A stretch of 64,000 bases of DNA from Planococcus soli (GTDB lineage: Bacteria > Bacillota > Bacilli > Bacillales_A > Planococcaceae), in the NCBI RefSeq assembly GCF_016881065.1, contig NZ_WXYN01000016.1, positions 446,569-510,568 of the forward strand, in the 5' to 3' direction. Shown here in pieces: positions 53,414-62,254 of the stretch (positions are counted from its first letter, which is position 1; the number at the start of each line of letters is the position of its first letter). The position numbers were made by a program, and so were the translations under genes. The notes beneath the pieces are model-generated. The model made no database searches, was not told where the DNA came from, and worked only from the letters and a program-made list of their open reading frames with translations.

Positions 53414-53884
53414 ATGTTGCATGTGAAGCTCATGAAGCCGTTCTATACAAAGAAAGAAGGGCATTTAGTGAAATTTGTTTTTGCCTATCAGTACTTCTCC
53501 ATCATGAAAGACGATGAGCTGTTTCACTTTATTCCTGTAGAAGGCAAAGAGATTATCGTCAACCTGAATACGTTCCAAGTGGAAAACCTTTCGGAAGTCT
53601 TCGTTTTCCAAAAAGGCAATCGCTTTATCCGCTTGCCTCTCTACCAATTGTTGCTCGTGTCGGATATTCACAGGCATCTTCAAGCGATCCTGCAGGAAGA
53701 AAGAGCCGAGTTGATCGAAGTGAACGAACAGTCCAGAAAAGAAGCGGCTGACGCGATTTATTTTCTGGAGCAGGAAAATTACAGCCGAATGATTGATGAA
53801 GCATTAAGTGCAGGGGACAGGGCGATGTTCGATGAATTATTAGCCCAACAGCAGGAATCAAAACAATTATATGGAGGTTTGTAA
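53414..53884 (+). CDS. IDEAL-domain protein
   Basis: A 156-residue protein. The C-terminal ~40 residues (AIYFLEQENYSRMIDEALSAGDRAMFDELLAQQ) are an IDEAL domain, with the name-giving motif at 127-131; such domains occur in Bacillales proteins such as YpiB and act in protein interaction. The N-terminal 100 residues form a mostly beta domain (VKLMKPFYTKKEGHLVKFVFAY). The ATG at 53414 uses GGGGGTGAG. Role unknown. Confidence 0.8.
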   Translation: MLHVKLMKPFYTKKEGHLVKFVFAYQYFSIMKDDELFHFIPVEGKEIIVNLNTFQVENLSEVFVFQKGNRFIRLPLYQLLLVSDIHRHLQAILQEERAELIEVNEQSRKEAADAIYFLEQENYSRMIDEALSAGDRAMFDELLAQQQESKQLYGGL

Positions 53885-53907
53885 AGTGAAACCAGCAGCC
53901 TATGGAT

Positions 53908-53943
53908 AAAAACGTCTTTCCGGATCAATGGGGAGGCGTTTTT
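53908..53943 (+). terminator. Terminator after the IDEAL-domain gene
   Basis: AAAAACG pairs with CGTTTTT around an imperfect inner stem. Confidence 0.7.
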
Positions 53944-53963
53944 AAATATGAAAAAGACATATG

Positions 53964-54002
53964 AAAAGCTCTTTTCCATTTGTATAGGAAAAGAGCTTTT
54001 AT
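53964..54002. terminator. Bidirectional terminator
   Basis: AAAAGCTCTTTTCC pairs perfectly with GGAAAAGAGCTTTT. It suits the end of the small minus-strand gene at 54030. Confidence 0.85.
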
Positions 54003-54029
54003 AATTCTGCGTAATTCATAAGTCACCCC

Positions 54030-54134
54030 TTACATCATAGTATAAAAATTGATAAACAGCATAATTGCTGTAGATCCAGCCACTCCGATTGCAAGATCTT
54101 CCCAGCCGAGTTCAAGTACTTTGTCAAAATTCAT
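54030..54134 (-). CDS. Small single-helix membrane protein, 34 residues
   Basis: MNFDKVLELGWEDLA leads into one membrane helix (IGVAGSTAIMLFINFYTMM). On the minus strand AAAGGAG lies 9 bases before the ATG at 54134 (another ATG two codons upstream is too close). A terminator follows at 54002-53964, giving a complete small transcription unit. Family not recognised. Confidence 0.6.
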   Translation of the reverse strand: MNFDKVLELGWEDLAIGVAGSTAIMLFINFYTMM

Positions 54135-54489
54135 CGCCATCCGCTCCTTTTCGATTGGGTGTGTAAATGGAAGACCTTACAGCAAGTTAGGTTATCCGCT
54201 AACTTATTTTTAGTATAAATTATTGATTTATGATAAACATCGTACAAAATGACTAAAAATTCAAAAAACAAAATATTTTTCTAAATTTATACAAGAGTTG
54301 TAAGGAGCTCGTTTGAATTATCATGAGGGTATTGGTACATTGAGACATGTTAGGGATCTGGTTGCAGATTGCGGAAGGTTTGAGCATTACCCTCAATCTA
54401 CAGAGTTTTGAAAACCTATCGTGGCTTGATGGGGTAAATGCCATTAAAAGGCTATAATAAAGAAAACATAAAGAATAAAGGAGTAGATC
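54135..54489. other. Spacer between divergent small gene and LD-carboxypeptidase
   Basis: AT-rich, about 350 bp, without a credible gene. It contains AGTTAGCGGATAACCTAACT (54185-54204 region, a hairpin in the leader of the minus-strand small gene) and probably the promoters of both flanking genes. Confidence 0.4.
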
Positions 54490-55416
54490 ATGTTGAGGAA
54501 ATTGCCGAATCGACTAAAAAGAGGGGATACAGTCGGTGTAATTGCACCTTCTAGTCCACCGGATCAGGAAAATCTGAGAAAAGCTTTGCCCTTTCTCGAA
54601 GAACTTGGGTTAAAAATAAAACTTGGCAAATCAATCGGTGCTTCCCGCGGCTATTTGGCAGGGACTGACGAAGAACGTCTGTCCGACTTGCATGCCATGT
54701 TCGAAGATCCGGAAGTGGCGGGCATTATTTGTGCAGGCGGCGGTTACGGCTCAGCGCGCTTCGCGGACCGGATTGATTATGCCATGATCATGGAAAACCC
54801 AAAAGTGTTCTGGGGCTATTCAGATATTACATTTTTACATACAGCAATCGGAGAGTATGCCGAAATGGTCACATTCCACGGACCGATGCTGGCATCCGAT
54901 GTTGCCAAACCGGAATTCCACGAACGCAGTGCGCGCATGTTCGGCCAGTTATTCGAGCCTTTTGAACTGCATTACACAGAAGAAGTGGCGCCGCTCGAAA
55001 CGCTTGTGGGCGGAGTTGCGCAAGGCGAGCTTGTGGGCGGCAATTTGTCGCTGATCCGCAGCGCGATCGGCACTAAATTCGACTTGGATGTCAAAGGCAA
55101 AATTTTATTGATTGAAGCTATTAACATAGAACCGTACGAAGTGGACGAGACGCTCAACCAATTGCGTTTGGCTCGCAAGTTCGATGAAGCAGCGGGAATT
55201 GTTATCGGAGATTTTAAGAATGCCGTCTCCCCAAAAGACACCCCTTCACTGACTTTGGATCAAGTGTTTGCCGATTACTTTAGCGAGTTGAAAATTCCGG
55301 TTGTCAAAGGCTTTAAAATTGGCCACTGCGAACCGCATTTTTCTGTCCCGCTTGGTGCACTTGCGCGGTTGGATGGGGACGCTAAAACTTTGACAATCCT
55401 TCCCGGTGTGCAATAA
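54490..55416 (+). CDS. ykfA: LD-carboxypeptidase (peptidase S66)
   Basis: A 308-residue serine carboxypeptidase that removes the terminal D-Ala from muropeptides, or acts on related amide substrates (MccF branch). The nucleophile is Ser111 in WGYSDITFLH; the Glu and His of the triad are in LLIEAINIEPYEVDE and KIGHCEPHFSVPLG. AAGGAG precedes the ATG. It is followed after 37 bp by an NlpC/P60 endopeptidase, the same pair as ykfA-ykfC in the B. subtilis muropeptide recycling operon. Confidence 0.92.
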   Translation: MLRKLPNRLKRGDTVGVIAPSSPPDQENLRKALPFLEELGLKIKLGKSIGASRGYLAGTDEERLSDLHAMFEDPEVAGIICAGGGYGSARFADRIDYAMIMENPKVFWGYSDITFLHTAIGEYAEMVTFHGPMLASDVAKPEFHERSARMFGQLFEPFELHYTEEVAPLETLVGGVAQGELVGGNLSLIRSAIGTKFDLDVKGKILLIEAINIEPYEVDETLNQLRLARKFDEAAGIVIGDFKNAVSPKDTPSLTLDQVFADYFSELKIPVVKGFKIGHCEPHFSVPLGALARLDGDAKTLTILPGVQ

Positions 55417-55453
55417 AGTCTGGGGAATTAAACAAGAGGCGGAGGTGAAGAGT

Positions 55454-56395
55454 TTGCTGCAGACAAAATCAACGGCATGGGTATGCAGTGTTCCGGTCGC
55501 AACCGTCTGGACAGCGCCGGAAAAAGCGCGTCCTGTCGATGCGGAAAACATTGTGGAAAACCCGAATATCAATAAATGGCTGCAGGAAATGAGTCGCGAA
55601 GAGAACAGCGACCTGACAAGCAGCAACCGCATCCAGACGCAGCTTCTCTACGGGGAGCCTGTGTTGATTGATAGAGTGGTGGAAGGCTGGGCGAAAATCG
55701 CAGCACTTTGGCAGCCATGCCAAAAAGACGAGCGCGGCTATCCGGGCTGGGTGCCGATGAGCCAATTGAAAGAAGTCGAAGCTTTGGCTGAACTGGGCTA
55801 TGCCCGTGTAACGGCGAACAAAGCCCAGCTTTGGACCGAAGACTTCAAACCTTTGAAAACGGTATCGTTTAATACCTTATTGCCGGTCAAGGAACTGGGA
55901 GAGTTTGTCCGGCTTCAAACACCGGATGGCGACGCCATGATTGGGGCAGACACTGTGGAAATCGTCGCTGGCTATGACCAAGGCCCCCTCGGAAGCGGCT
56001 TGGACATTGCCCGGTTGGGTACCGAATTTTTGGACCTTCCCTATTTATGGGCAGGCATGTCGAGCTATGGCTTTGACTGTTCGGGATTCACCTATAATTT
56101 AATGAAAGCAAACGGCGTTATCATATCTCGCGATGCGGTCGATCAGGCGCTCGAGGGGTTTGAGATCGATCAGCATGCCCAAGACTCTTGGCATATCGGC
56201 GACTTGCTGTTTTTTGCCTACGAGGAAGGGAAAGGAAAGCTGCATCACGTGGGTGTTTATTACGGCAACGGTTTGATGCTTCATTCCCCGACTCCTGGAA
56301 AAGCGGTGGAAATCATCGAACTGGCCGGCACAAAGCATGAAGCAGAGTTATGTGCAGTCCGCCGATTCACGGAAACAGAAGTCCTGGACTCCTAA
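55454..56395 (+). CDS. ykfC: NlpC/P60 gamma-D-glutamyl endopeptidase (YkfC-like)
   Basis: A 313-residue cytoplasmic cysteine peptidase with N-terminal SH3b-like domains (to about 195) and a C-terminal NlpC/P60 domain. The catalytic Cys is in YGFDCSGFTYN and the His in LHHVGVYYGNG. No signal peptide, in keeping with use on imported muropeptides. It would cut gamma-D-Glu-diamino acid bonds. The TTG at 55454 follows GGAGGTG; a GTG three codons earlier overlaps it. Confidence 0.9.
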   Translation: MLQTKSTAWVCSVPVATVWTAPEKARPVDAENIVENPNINKWLQEMSREENSDLTSSNRIQTQLLYGEPVLIDRVVEGWAKIAALWQPCQKDERGYPGWVPMSQLKEVEALAELGYARVTANKAQLWTEDFKPLKTVSFNTLLPVKELGEFVRLQTPDGDAMIGADTVEIVAGYDQGPLGSGLDIARLGTEFLDLPYLWAGMSSYGFDCSGFTYNLMKANGVIISRDAVDQALEGFEIDQHAQDSWHIGDLLFFAYEEGKGKLHHVGVYYGNGLMLHSPTPGKAVEIIELAGTKHEAELCAVRRFTETEVLDS

Positions 56396-56412
56396 AGAGG
56401 CAACCTCTTTTT
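56394..56412 (+). terminator. Short hairpin terminator after ykfC
   Basis: AAAGAGG CAA CCTCTTTTT overlaps the stop codon end. Confidence 0.65.
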
Positions 56413-56501
56413 GAATTTTCCAAAAGCCCGCTGGCAATAGCTTTCCAAATAACTTCATTTAAAATCAGGGCTTGCTAAAGGATGAAATCCATGACGAATT
56501 G

Positions 56502-56510
56502 TGCTATAAT
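56502..56510 (+). promoter_or_regulatory. Extended -10 promoter of the DUF2187 gene
   Basis: TGCTATAAT, a perfect TATAAT with TGn extension, 36 bp before the start codon. Confidence 0.7.
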
Positions 56511-56545
56511 GGATAGATAGTGTTTCACAAAAGAGAGGCGTGGTA

Positions 56546-56776
56546 ATGATGGCATTCCAACCCCATGAAAAAGAAGTATCAGAATTCGTAGCGGCCCGCT
56601 ACATTGGCGAATGGATATCTTTCACTCGCAACGGCGTCGATGTTAACGGCACCATCTTTAAAATTATGGATAACTCAGTGATTGTTGAAATCTCACCAGA
56701 AGATGCAAAAGAAATTGGTGCTGCATCCAACATGACCGTAATTTCACATAAGAAATACCGGATTATCGAAGCTTAA
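56546..56776 (+). CDS. DUF2187 protein (YkvS-like)
   Basis: A 76-residue SH3-like/KOW-type small protein: FVAARYIGEWISFTRNGVDVNGTIFKIMDNSVIVEIS and a C-terminal VISHKKYRII. DUF2187 members (YkvS and relatives) are common in Bacillales; function unknown. AGAGAGG is 7 bases before the ATG at 56546. Own promoter and terminator, so monocistronic. Confidence 0.85.
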   Translation: MMAFQPHEKEVSEFVAARYIGEWISFTRNGVDVNGTIFKIMDNSVIVEISPEDAKEIGAASNMTVISHKKYRIIEA

Positions 56777-56785
56777 TACGATTGG

Positions 56786-56826
56786 AAGGAAGGTTGTTCA
56801 CCAAGAACAACCTTCCTTTTTTTGTG
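56786..56826 (+). terminator. Terminator after the DUF2187 gene
   Basis: GGAAGGTTGTTC/GAACAACCTTCC stem with loop ACCAA and a T-run. Confidence 0.93.
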
Positions 56827-56850
56827 TTTTTTTAGATGAATTTTAACCGC

Positions 56851-57120
56851 ATAAGTTGAACAAAGAAATCAATTGGTAAAACTGCTCTACCCGCTCCGTT
56901 AACGCGCCTTAGCTCGGTGCTGGATAATCGACGACAGTTTCTGAAAGGATTTATGATATTGCCCCTCACTTTTTTGTTTCCTTGCAAAAGCTTTTAACTT
57001 CTTAGAAAACGAAGCACCTTTAGAAAGAGCGAAAGCGTCCGCCAGAAGCGATTTCCCTACTCAGACCCGGTCTGCTGGCCTGTTCAGAAATAATTAACCA
57101 CGCTCCTATGTCTTTTGGCT
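56851..57120. repeat. Degenerate dispersed repeat spacer
   Basis: The 400-bp spacer before the membrane protein has no credible gene. It starts ATAAGTTGAAC, as at 24273, and has GAAAGCGTCCGCCAGAAGCGATTTCC at about 57027-57052, matching the repeat signature near 24387. It looks like a decayed intergenic element. Confidence 0.45.
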
Positions 57121-57231
57121 CAAACGTTTCAAATATTGAAAAATGTACCAGCTAATGCGTTCCAAAGGGGAAGCTTTTTTGGTAAAGTAAAGTGAAGCAG
57201 AACGTCAATTGCCTTGAAAGGAACTATACGC

Positions 57232-57924
57232 ATGATATCAGACTTTAGATTCTGGCACTTTTTCCCAAGACAAGGGCAACTTATACATAATATCCAACAT
57301 ACTGAAATGCGCAACGTCAATAAGCGCATAGCCTGTATCATTGCGATTGGCCTATTGGTCTTTGCGCTCAGTGAAATCTGGGGCATGAACACCGAGTCGC
57401 TGACACCGCTTTTGGCAGCTGGCATGTGGGATGCCTATACATTGGCGCGCTGGACCTCGCTTGCGGGTACGCTCCTATGGGCTGGCTTTTATTTGGCTTT
57501 CCATCTTTACGGAGCCGCTTTTTTATTCAGCAAAATTTTAAGGATGCCATGGCGTCCAGCGATTATTATGCAGACTTATGTCACCGCTTTGCTAGTCATC
57601 GAAAAGGGACTGATTTTCCTTTTATTTGCTTTGACGGGTTTTACGATGTCCGTCTCAATTTTCTCGTTCGGGCCGATCGCTTCCACGTTTTTGGACAATG
57701 ACTTCCTGATTTATTTCTTTAACCAGCTGACTTTATTCACTTCCCTGGTCATTGCAATACAGTACCGGTTTATCCGCAGTTTTACAAAAATTAATCCGAA
57801 ACTCGTGTTATTCGGCTTGATCATGCTTCACATTATTGCTGCCTTGATTGTGGCATCATTCAGCCTCATTCCAGTGGACGATATGCTGAGCGGCTTCATG
57901 GAAGGAGGGAATCCGTTTGAATAG
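57232..57924 (+). CDS. Polytopic membrane protein, possibly Yip1/YknW-like
   Basis: A 230-residue protein with about five membrane segments after a 45-residue soluble N-terminus. Length and topology resemble Yip1-domain proteins such as YknW, which in B. subtilis is encoded with an HlyD-type adaptor (YknX) and an ABC exporter. Here the adaptor-like gene follows with an 8-bp overlap, but no ABC genes. AAAGGA precedes the ATG at 57232. Family assignment is tentative. Confidence 0.6.
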   Translation: MISDFRFWHFFPRQGQLIHNIQHTEMRNVNKRIACIIAIGLLVFALSEIWGMNTESLTPLLAAGMWDAYTLARWTSLAGTLLWAGFYLAFHLYGAAFLFSKILRMPWRPAIIMQTYVTALLVIEKGLIFLLFALTGFTMSVSIFSFGPIASTFLDNDFLIYFFNQLTLFTSLVIAIQYRFIRSFTKINPKLVLFGLIMLHIIAALIVASFSLIPVDDMLSGFMEGGNPFE

Positions 57925-59215
57925 GTTCTTTTTTATCGGTTTATCCGTAGCGGTCATTGCCTTTTTGACGGCCAACTCCCTTTTGATGTTCGGCGAGAAA
58001 AGCATCCTGTCCAAAAGTGTCTATGTCAGCGACTATGAGCAGGCTTATACGCGGGCATACGAGACCAATCTCTACAAAGAAGCTTTGGCTGCACCGCAGG
58101 GAACTGTGGAAATCTACGTGCAGGACCACGAAGCGCTTCAGCAATGGCTGGTGGGTGAAGGCGACAGCGTCACTGCAGGAGCTGAACTGGCTACCTTAAA
58201 CGAAGCAGAAACCGAAGAACAGCGTGCGATTTGGGAAACCCAGAAAACCGCTTTGGAAGGGCAGCAGACCGAAGTGGAAAGTTCGCTTGCCACTCTTCAA
58301 CAGGCAAGAGCAGCCCAAGGAGGTCCAGTGTCTCAGGACGCAACCGATAATTCCAAAATCACCAATGAAGACGATGAAACCATCCAGTTTGATGTCAATG
58401 TTTCGGTTGGGGTAGCGGTTCCGCAGGACGGTTCCTACGCTGCGGGCATCGCACAGGCCGAACAGCAATTGGCTTCCATCGATTCGCAACTGGCTGTGCT
58501 TGATGCGCAATTATCGCAAAATCTGTCAAATCCGGCAGTCATCAGTCCGGTGGATGGTACAATATCCAAAATCAACCGGGATACAGAACCGTTGAGCATT
58601 GAAATTTATTCCAATGAAAAAGTGTTCCTCAGCTATGTGCTGGAAGATGAATGGCCGCTTGTGGAAGTGGCAGACGTGGTGAAAATTCAAGGCGAGGGCA
58701 TCGAGGGCGTTGCCACAGGAACTGTCCAAAGCGTTTCCGAAATGCCGGCTGAAGAGTCCAACTGGCTGGAAGCCTATCATCAACTGGATCCAAAAGAGCA
58801 AAACAACCCGCTGGCCTACTACGAAGTGCGGATTGTTGCAGACGAGCCGCTCGATCATGCGATGCCATACGGCAACAATGTCAATGCGGCTATCACTTTG
58901 GAAACAGCTGAAGATGCAGTTGCACTTCCAACTGGCTGGCTTTTCGATTACGACGGAGTTGACGGCGAAATTCATCTCTTGAATATCAATGGCCGCCCCC
59001 AGACACTCACAGTGGCAGCCGATTTTGAAGACGGGGCAAAAACTGTGCTGTCCGAAGGCCCGGAAGCTGGAACAATGGTCATCAATGAAGAAAAGCTGGA
59101 AAATTTCGTATCGCCTCCTAAAGTCTTCATGCCGTTTCCAAGCCATCAGCCTGATTTTGAATATGCCAAAAATACGCATTGGCGTGCCTATGTCGAATAC
59201 CTGCTGGCACGGTAA
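57917..59215 (+). CDS. HlyD/RND-type membrane-fusion adaptor protein
   Basis: A 432-residue protein with one N-terminal membrane anchor (FFFIGLSVAVIAFLTANSLLMF), a split lipoyl-like domain (WLVGEGDSVTAGAELATL and PAVISPVDGTISKI), an alpha-helical coiled coil between them (about 95-200) and a beta-barrel region. This is the layout of periplasmic/extracytoplasmic adaptor subunits of exporters. The TTG at 57917 follows AAGGAGGG. No ATPase or permease partner is in this operon, so the pair is either an orphan adaptor or works with a pump encoded elsewhere. Confidence 0.75.
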   Translation: MNRFFFIGLSVAVIAFLTANSLLMFGEKSILSKSVYVSDYEQAYTRAYETNLYKEALAAPQGTVEIYVQDHEALQQWLVGEGDSVTAGAELATLNEAETEEQRAIWETQKTALEGQQTEVESSLATLQQARAAQGGPVSQDATDNSKITNEDDETIQFDVNVSVGVAVPQDGSYAAGIAQAEQQLASIDSQLAVLDAQLSQNLSNPAVISPVDGTISKINRDTEPLSIEIYSNEKVFLSYVLEDEWPLVEVADVVKIQGEGIEGVATGTVQSVSEMPAEESNWLEAYHQLDPKEQNNPLAYYEVRIVADEPLDHAMPYGNNVNAAITLETAEDAVALPTGWLFDYDGVDGEIHLLNINGRPQTLTVAADFEDGAKTVLSEGPEAGTMVINEEKLENFVSPPKVFMPFPSHQPDFEYAKNTHWRAYVEYLLAR

Positions 59216-59228
59216 ATTTCATCACATC

Positions 59229-59261
59229 AACCCGGAAGCAATGGCTTCCGGGTTTTTAATT
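59229..59261 (+). terminator. Terminator after the adaptor gene
   Basis: AACCCGGAAGC/GCTTCCGGGTT with TTTTAATT. Confidence 0.9.
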
Positions 59262-59396
59262 GTTCAAAAAGACCGTCAGTGGGGTTAATCTTCAGCGGGC
59301 AATGGTGTACGATAGATTCAGATAAAGAGACTCGGTTTCAAAGGGAGCCTGGATTTACCGCTGGAACGAAAAAAGCGATTGAATGGAGTGTATGGA

Positions 59397-59666
59397 ATGG
59401 AAGAAACGGATTGGCGGTTTAAAATAGCTCACCGGGAGGCGAAAATCGGCGTCAGCTTGGCGCTGTTCAATTTTGTGTGGTGGTTTGGATTTGCGTATGG
59501 AATGGGGTCTCGGCCAGTCGAGGAATACAACTACGTCTTCGGCTTGCCGGATTGGTTTTTCTACAGTTGCGTCCTCGGCTTTTTGGTGATTTCGGTCCTG
59601 GTCGTCGTGATCGTCCACTTTTTCTTTACGGAAGTTCCATTTGATGATGAGGAGGATTCGCCATGA
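59397..59666 (+). CDS. yhdT: YhdT-family accessory membrane protein (DUF997)
   Basis: An 89-residue protein with two membrane segments (VSLALFNFVWWFGFAYGMG and FFYSCVLGFLVISVLVVVIVHFFF) and an acidic C-terminus (VPFDDEEDSP). Members are found directly before panF. The ATG at 59397 has GGAG 8 bases upstream. It overlaps panF by 4 bp (ATGA). Confidence 0.88.
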   Translation: MEETDWRFKIAHREAKIGVSLALFNFVWWFGFAYGMGSRPVEEYNYVFGLPDWFFYSCVLGFLVISVLVVVIVHFFFTEVPFDDEEDSP

Positions 59667-61123
59667 ATTATGCAGTATTGGTCCCCATGATCGTCTTCCT
59701 ATTGGTCATTTTCTTTATCGGCTATTGGGCGAGCCGCAAACTGACGTCATCGTCCAATTTTATCAGCGACTATTTCCTGGGCGGACGGGAACTTGGCGGC
59801 TTCGTGCTGGCGATGACCATGGTGGCAACCTATGGCAGTGCGTCCAGTTTTCTCGGTGGTCCAGGAACTGCCTACACCATGGGATTTGGCTGGGTGCTGC
59901 TGGCCATGGCACAAGTGGTAACAGGCTATTTTGTGTTAATGATTCTCGGCAAGAAATACGCCATCATGGCGCGCCGCTACAAAGCCATCACCATGATTGA
60001 TTTTTTGAAATCACGCTACGACAGTTCAGCCGTCGTGCTGCTGTCAGCTTTCAGCATCATCATTTTCCTGTTCTCCGCGATGGCCGCGCAGTGGATCGGC
60101 GGTGCACGCCTGGTGGAATCACTGACGGGCTTATCATATAATTCGGCCTTATTTTTATTTGCTGTCAGTGTACTCGTTTATGTCACTATCGGCGGTTTCC
60201 GTGCGGTTGCACTCACCGATGCCGTGCAGGGGGCCGTCATGCTCATCGGGACCCTGATCCTGCTGGTTGCGGTAATTATCGCAGGCGGAGGCATTCCAAA
60301 CATCGTCAATGACCTGCTGAATGAAAATCCGAATTTGGTCACGCCGTACGGAGCAAACGGTGATTTGACGGCTGCGTATGTGTCGTCGTTCTGGATTCTG
60401 GTCGGTGTCGGCGTTGTCGGCCTGCCGCAGATTGCCGTTCGCGCCATGTCCTATAAAAATTCGCGTTCGATGCACCGGGCCTTGATCATCGGAACGATCG
60501 TCACCGGGTTTATCATGCTTAATATGCATTTGATCGGTGTCTTTGCGCGTCCGGTCATGCCTGGAATCGAAATCGGCGACAAAGTCATTCCGCTCATTGC
60601 CCTGGAAACTTTGCCGCCATGGGTAGCGGGGATTGTCTTGGCCGCTCCAATGGCTGCCATCATGTCGACCGTCGATTCCTTGCTGCTGCTGGTCAGCTCG
60701 TCGATTGTCAAAGATGTTTATTTGAATTACGTAAAACCGGATGCCACCATTAAAACCATCAAGCGCATTTCGTTCGGTGTCACGGGGATGCTCGGCATCA
60801 TTGTCTTTTTGCTGGCGTTGAATCCGCCAGAACTGCTGATTTTCCTGAATTTATTTGCGTTCGGTGGTTTGGAAGCAGCTTTCATTTGGCCGATCGTCCT
60901 CGGGCTGTATTGGAAATGGGGCAATAAATACGGGGCGATTGCATCGATGGCGACGGGAATCGTCAGCTATATCGGGCTGCATTTTTACAACCTGGAAAAC
61001 GGCAATTTGTTCGGTGTCCATACCGTGACGCTGCCGGTGCTGCTGTCGCTTGTCGCTTTTGTCGCCTTTAGCTTGTTGATCGGTCGGAAAGCCTATCAAT
61101 ACAATGTTCCAACCCTCAAATAA
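59663..61123 (+). CDS. panF: Sodium/pantothenate symporter
   Basis: A 486-residue sodium:solute symporter (SSS family) with about 13 membrane helices. FLGGRELGGFVLAMTMVATYGSASSFLGGPG and the SSS signature GGFRAVALTDAVQGAVML are present; linkage to yhdT identifies the pantothenate branch. Pantothenate uptake feeds CoA synthesis, which suits the acyl-CoA catabolism encoded nearby. No terminator is evident before the next gene. Confidence 0.9.
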   Translation: MNYAVLVPMIVFLLVIFFIGYWASRKLTSSSNFISDYFLGGRELGGFVLAMTMVATYGSASSFLGGPGTAYTMGFGWVLLAMAQVVTGYFVLMILGKKYAIMARRYKAITMIDFLKSRYDSSAVVLLSAFSIIIFLFSAMAAQWIGGARLVESLTGLSYNSALFLFAVSVLVYVTIGGFRAVALTDAVQGAVMLIGTLILLVAVIIAGGGIPNIVNDLLNENPNLVTPYGANGDLTAAYVSSFWILVGVGVVGLPQIAVRAMSYKNSRSMHRALIIGTIVTGFIMLNMHLIGVFARPVMPGIEIGDKVIPLIALETLPPWVAGIVLAAPMAAIMSTVDSLLLLVSSSIVKDVYLNYVKPDATIKTIKRISFGVTGMLGIIVFLLALNPPELLIFLNLFAFGGLEAAFIWPIVLGLYWKWGNKYGAIASMATGIVSYIGLHFYNLENGNLFGVHTVTLPVLLSLVAFVAFSLLIGRKAYQYNVPTLK

Positions 61124-61203
61124 AGGATCGGACGTTTACAGAAACCGAAAACAGGCGTAAAATAAATGCTTATATTCAGATAGATGAAAGAAGGTCTTCG
61201 CAA

Positions 61204-62118
61204 TTGACTCAGTGGAAAATTTACGGCATCCTGACGGCGGTGATGATTGTCTGGGGCTTTAACTTGGCCTCTGTTAAATACATGGTGGAATTTGTCGATC
61301 CTGTCACTTTGACGGCATTCCGTATATTACTGGCAGGGCTGTCGGTAATGGGAATCCTCGCCAGCTTCAGAATGCTGCGGTGGCCAGCCAAAAGCGACTG
61401 GAAATTCATTTTTCTCGGTTCGCTGCTCAATGTCGTCGGCCACCATTACTTCCTGTCGAACGGCCTGTCCTTGACGACGGGTTCGAATGCCGGGCTGATC
61501 CTGGGCACAGGTCCGATGCTAACAGCGGTACTGGTGTCGCTCATCATGCGCAACTATCCGTCCAAACTGCAATGGTTCGGTGTTGTGGTCGGCTTTGCTG
61601 GAGTGGCCGCTACCGTATTGGTTGGCAACGGCGCTGCAACAGGCTTGAACATCGGCGACGTTTTTGTCTTCATTTCGATTCTGGCTCAGGTGTTCAGCTA
61701 TATAGTCATTGCCAACGCAGCGCGTTCGCTGGATCCGCGTTTATTGACAGGCTATATGTTTATAGTGGGTGCAGTGGTGTTGTTTATCATTTCACTGATC
61801 CAGGAACCGGGTGAAATCCGGACGTTCGCTCTTGTCCCGACATCGTTCTGGATTGCTTTCGCATTCTCAGCGATGCTTGGCACAGCAGTTGGCCACATGC
61901 TCTATAATTATTCAATCGGGCAGGCGGGACCGACAAAAGCCGCAATTTTTATGAACTTGAATACTTTGTTTTCTTTAGTTGGCGCCAGCGTGATTTTGAA
62001 TGAAGAAATTACAGTGGGCCATATTTATGGATTGGTGCTGATTGTCATCGGCGTGCTGTTCGGTTCCGGAGCAGCAGAAGACCTTTTGAAAAAACGCAGA
62101 AAACGGCTCTCAAGTTGA
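61204..62118 (+). CDS. EamA/DMT-family transporter
   Basis: A 304-residue protein with ten predicted membrane helices in two EamA repeats (VWGFNLASVKYMVEFVDPVTLTAFR and the second from about residue 155). This is the drug/metabolite exporter superfamily; substrate unknown. TTG start after AAGAAGG, 80 bp after panF. A terminator with an unusually long T-run follows. Confidence 0.88.
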   Translation: MTQWKIYGILTAVMIVWGFNLASVKYMVEFVDPVTLTAFRILLAGLSVMGILASFRMLRWPAKSDWKFIFLGSLLNVVGHHYFLSNGLSLTTGSNAGLILGTGPMLTAVLVSLIMRNYPSKLQWFGVVVGFAGVAATVLVGNGAATGLNIGDVFVFISILAQVFSYIVIANAARSLDPRLLTGYMFIVGAVVLFIISLIQEPGEIRTFALVPTSFWIAFAFSAMLGTAVGHMLYNYSIGQAGPTKAAIFMNLNTLFSLVGASVILNEEITVGHIYGLVLIVIGVLFGSGAAEDLLKKRRKRLSS

Positions 62119-62142
62119 GCTGTTTTTTTTTTTTTTTTTTTT
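62102..62142 (+). terminator. Terminator with a run of 20 T
   Basis: AACGGCTC/GAGCTGTT stem overlapping the end of the transporter gene, followed by 20 consecutive T (62123-62142), far longer than other T-runs in the window. Confidence 0.85.
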
Positions 62143-62254
62143 GCTTTATGGGGCATGTCCAGGCTATTTTGGGCAGCCTCTTTTTATTTAACAGCAAGTT
62201 CATTATAATAGAAGGAAGTGAGATAGCTTTGAACAACTAGAGGAGTGAATAACC

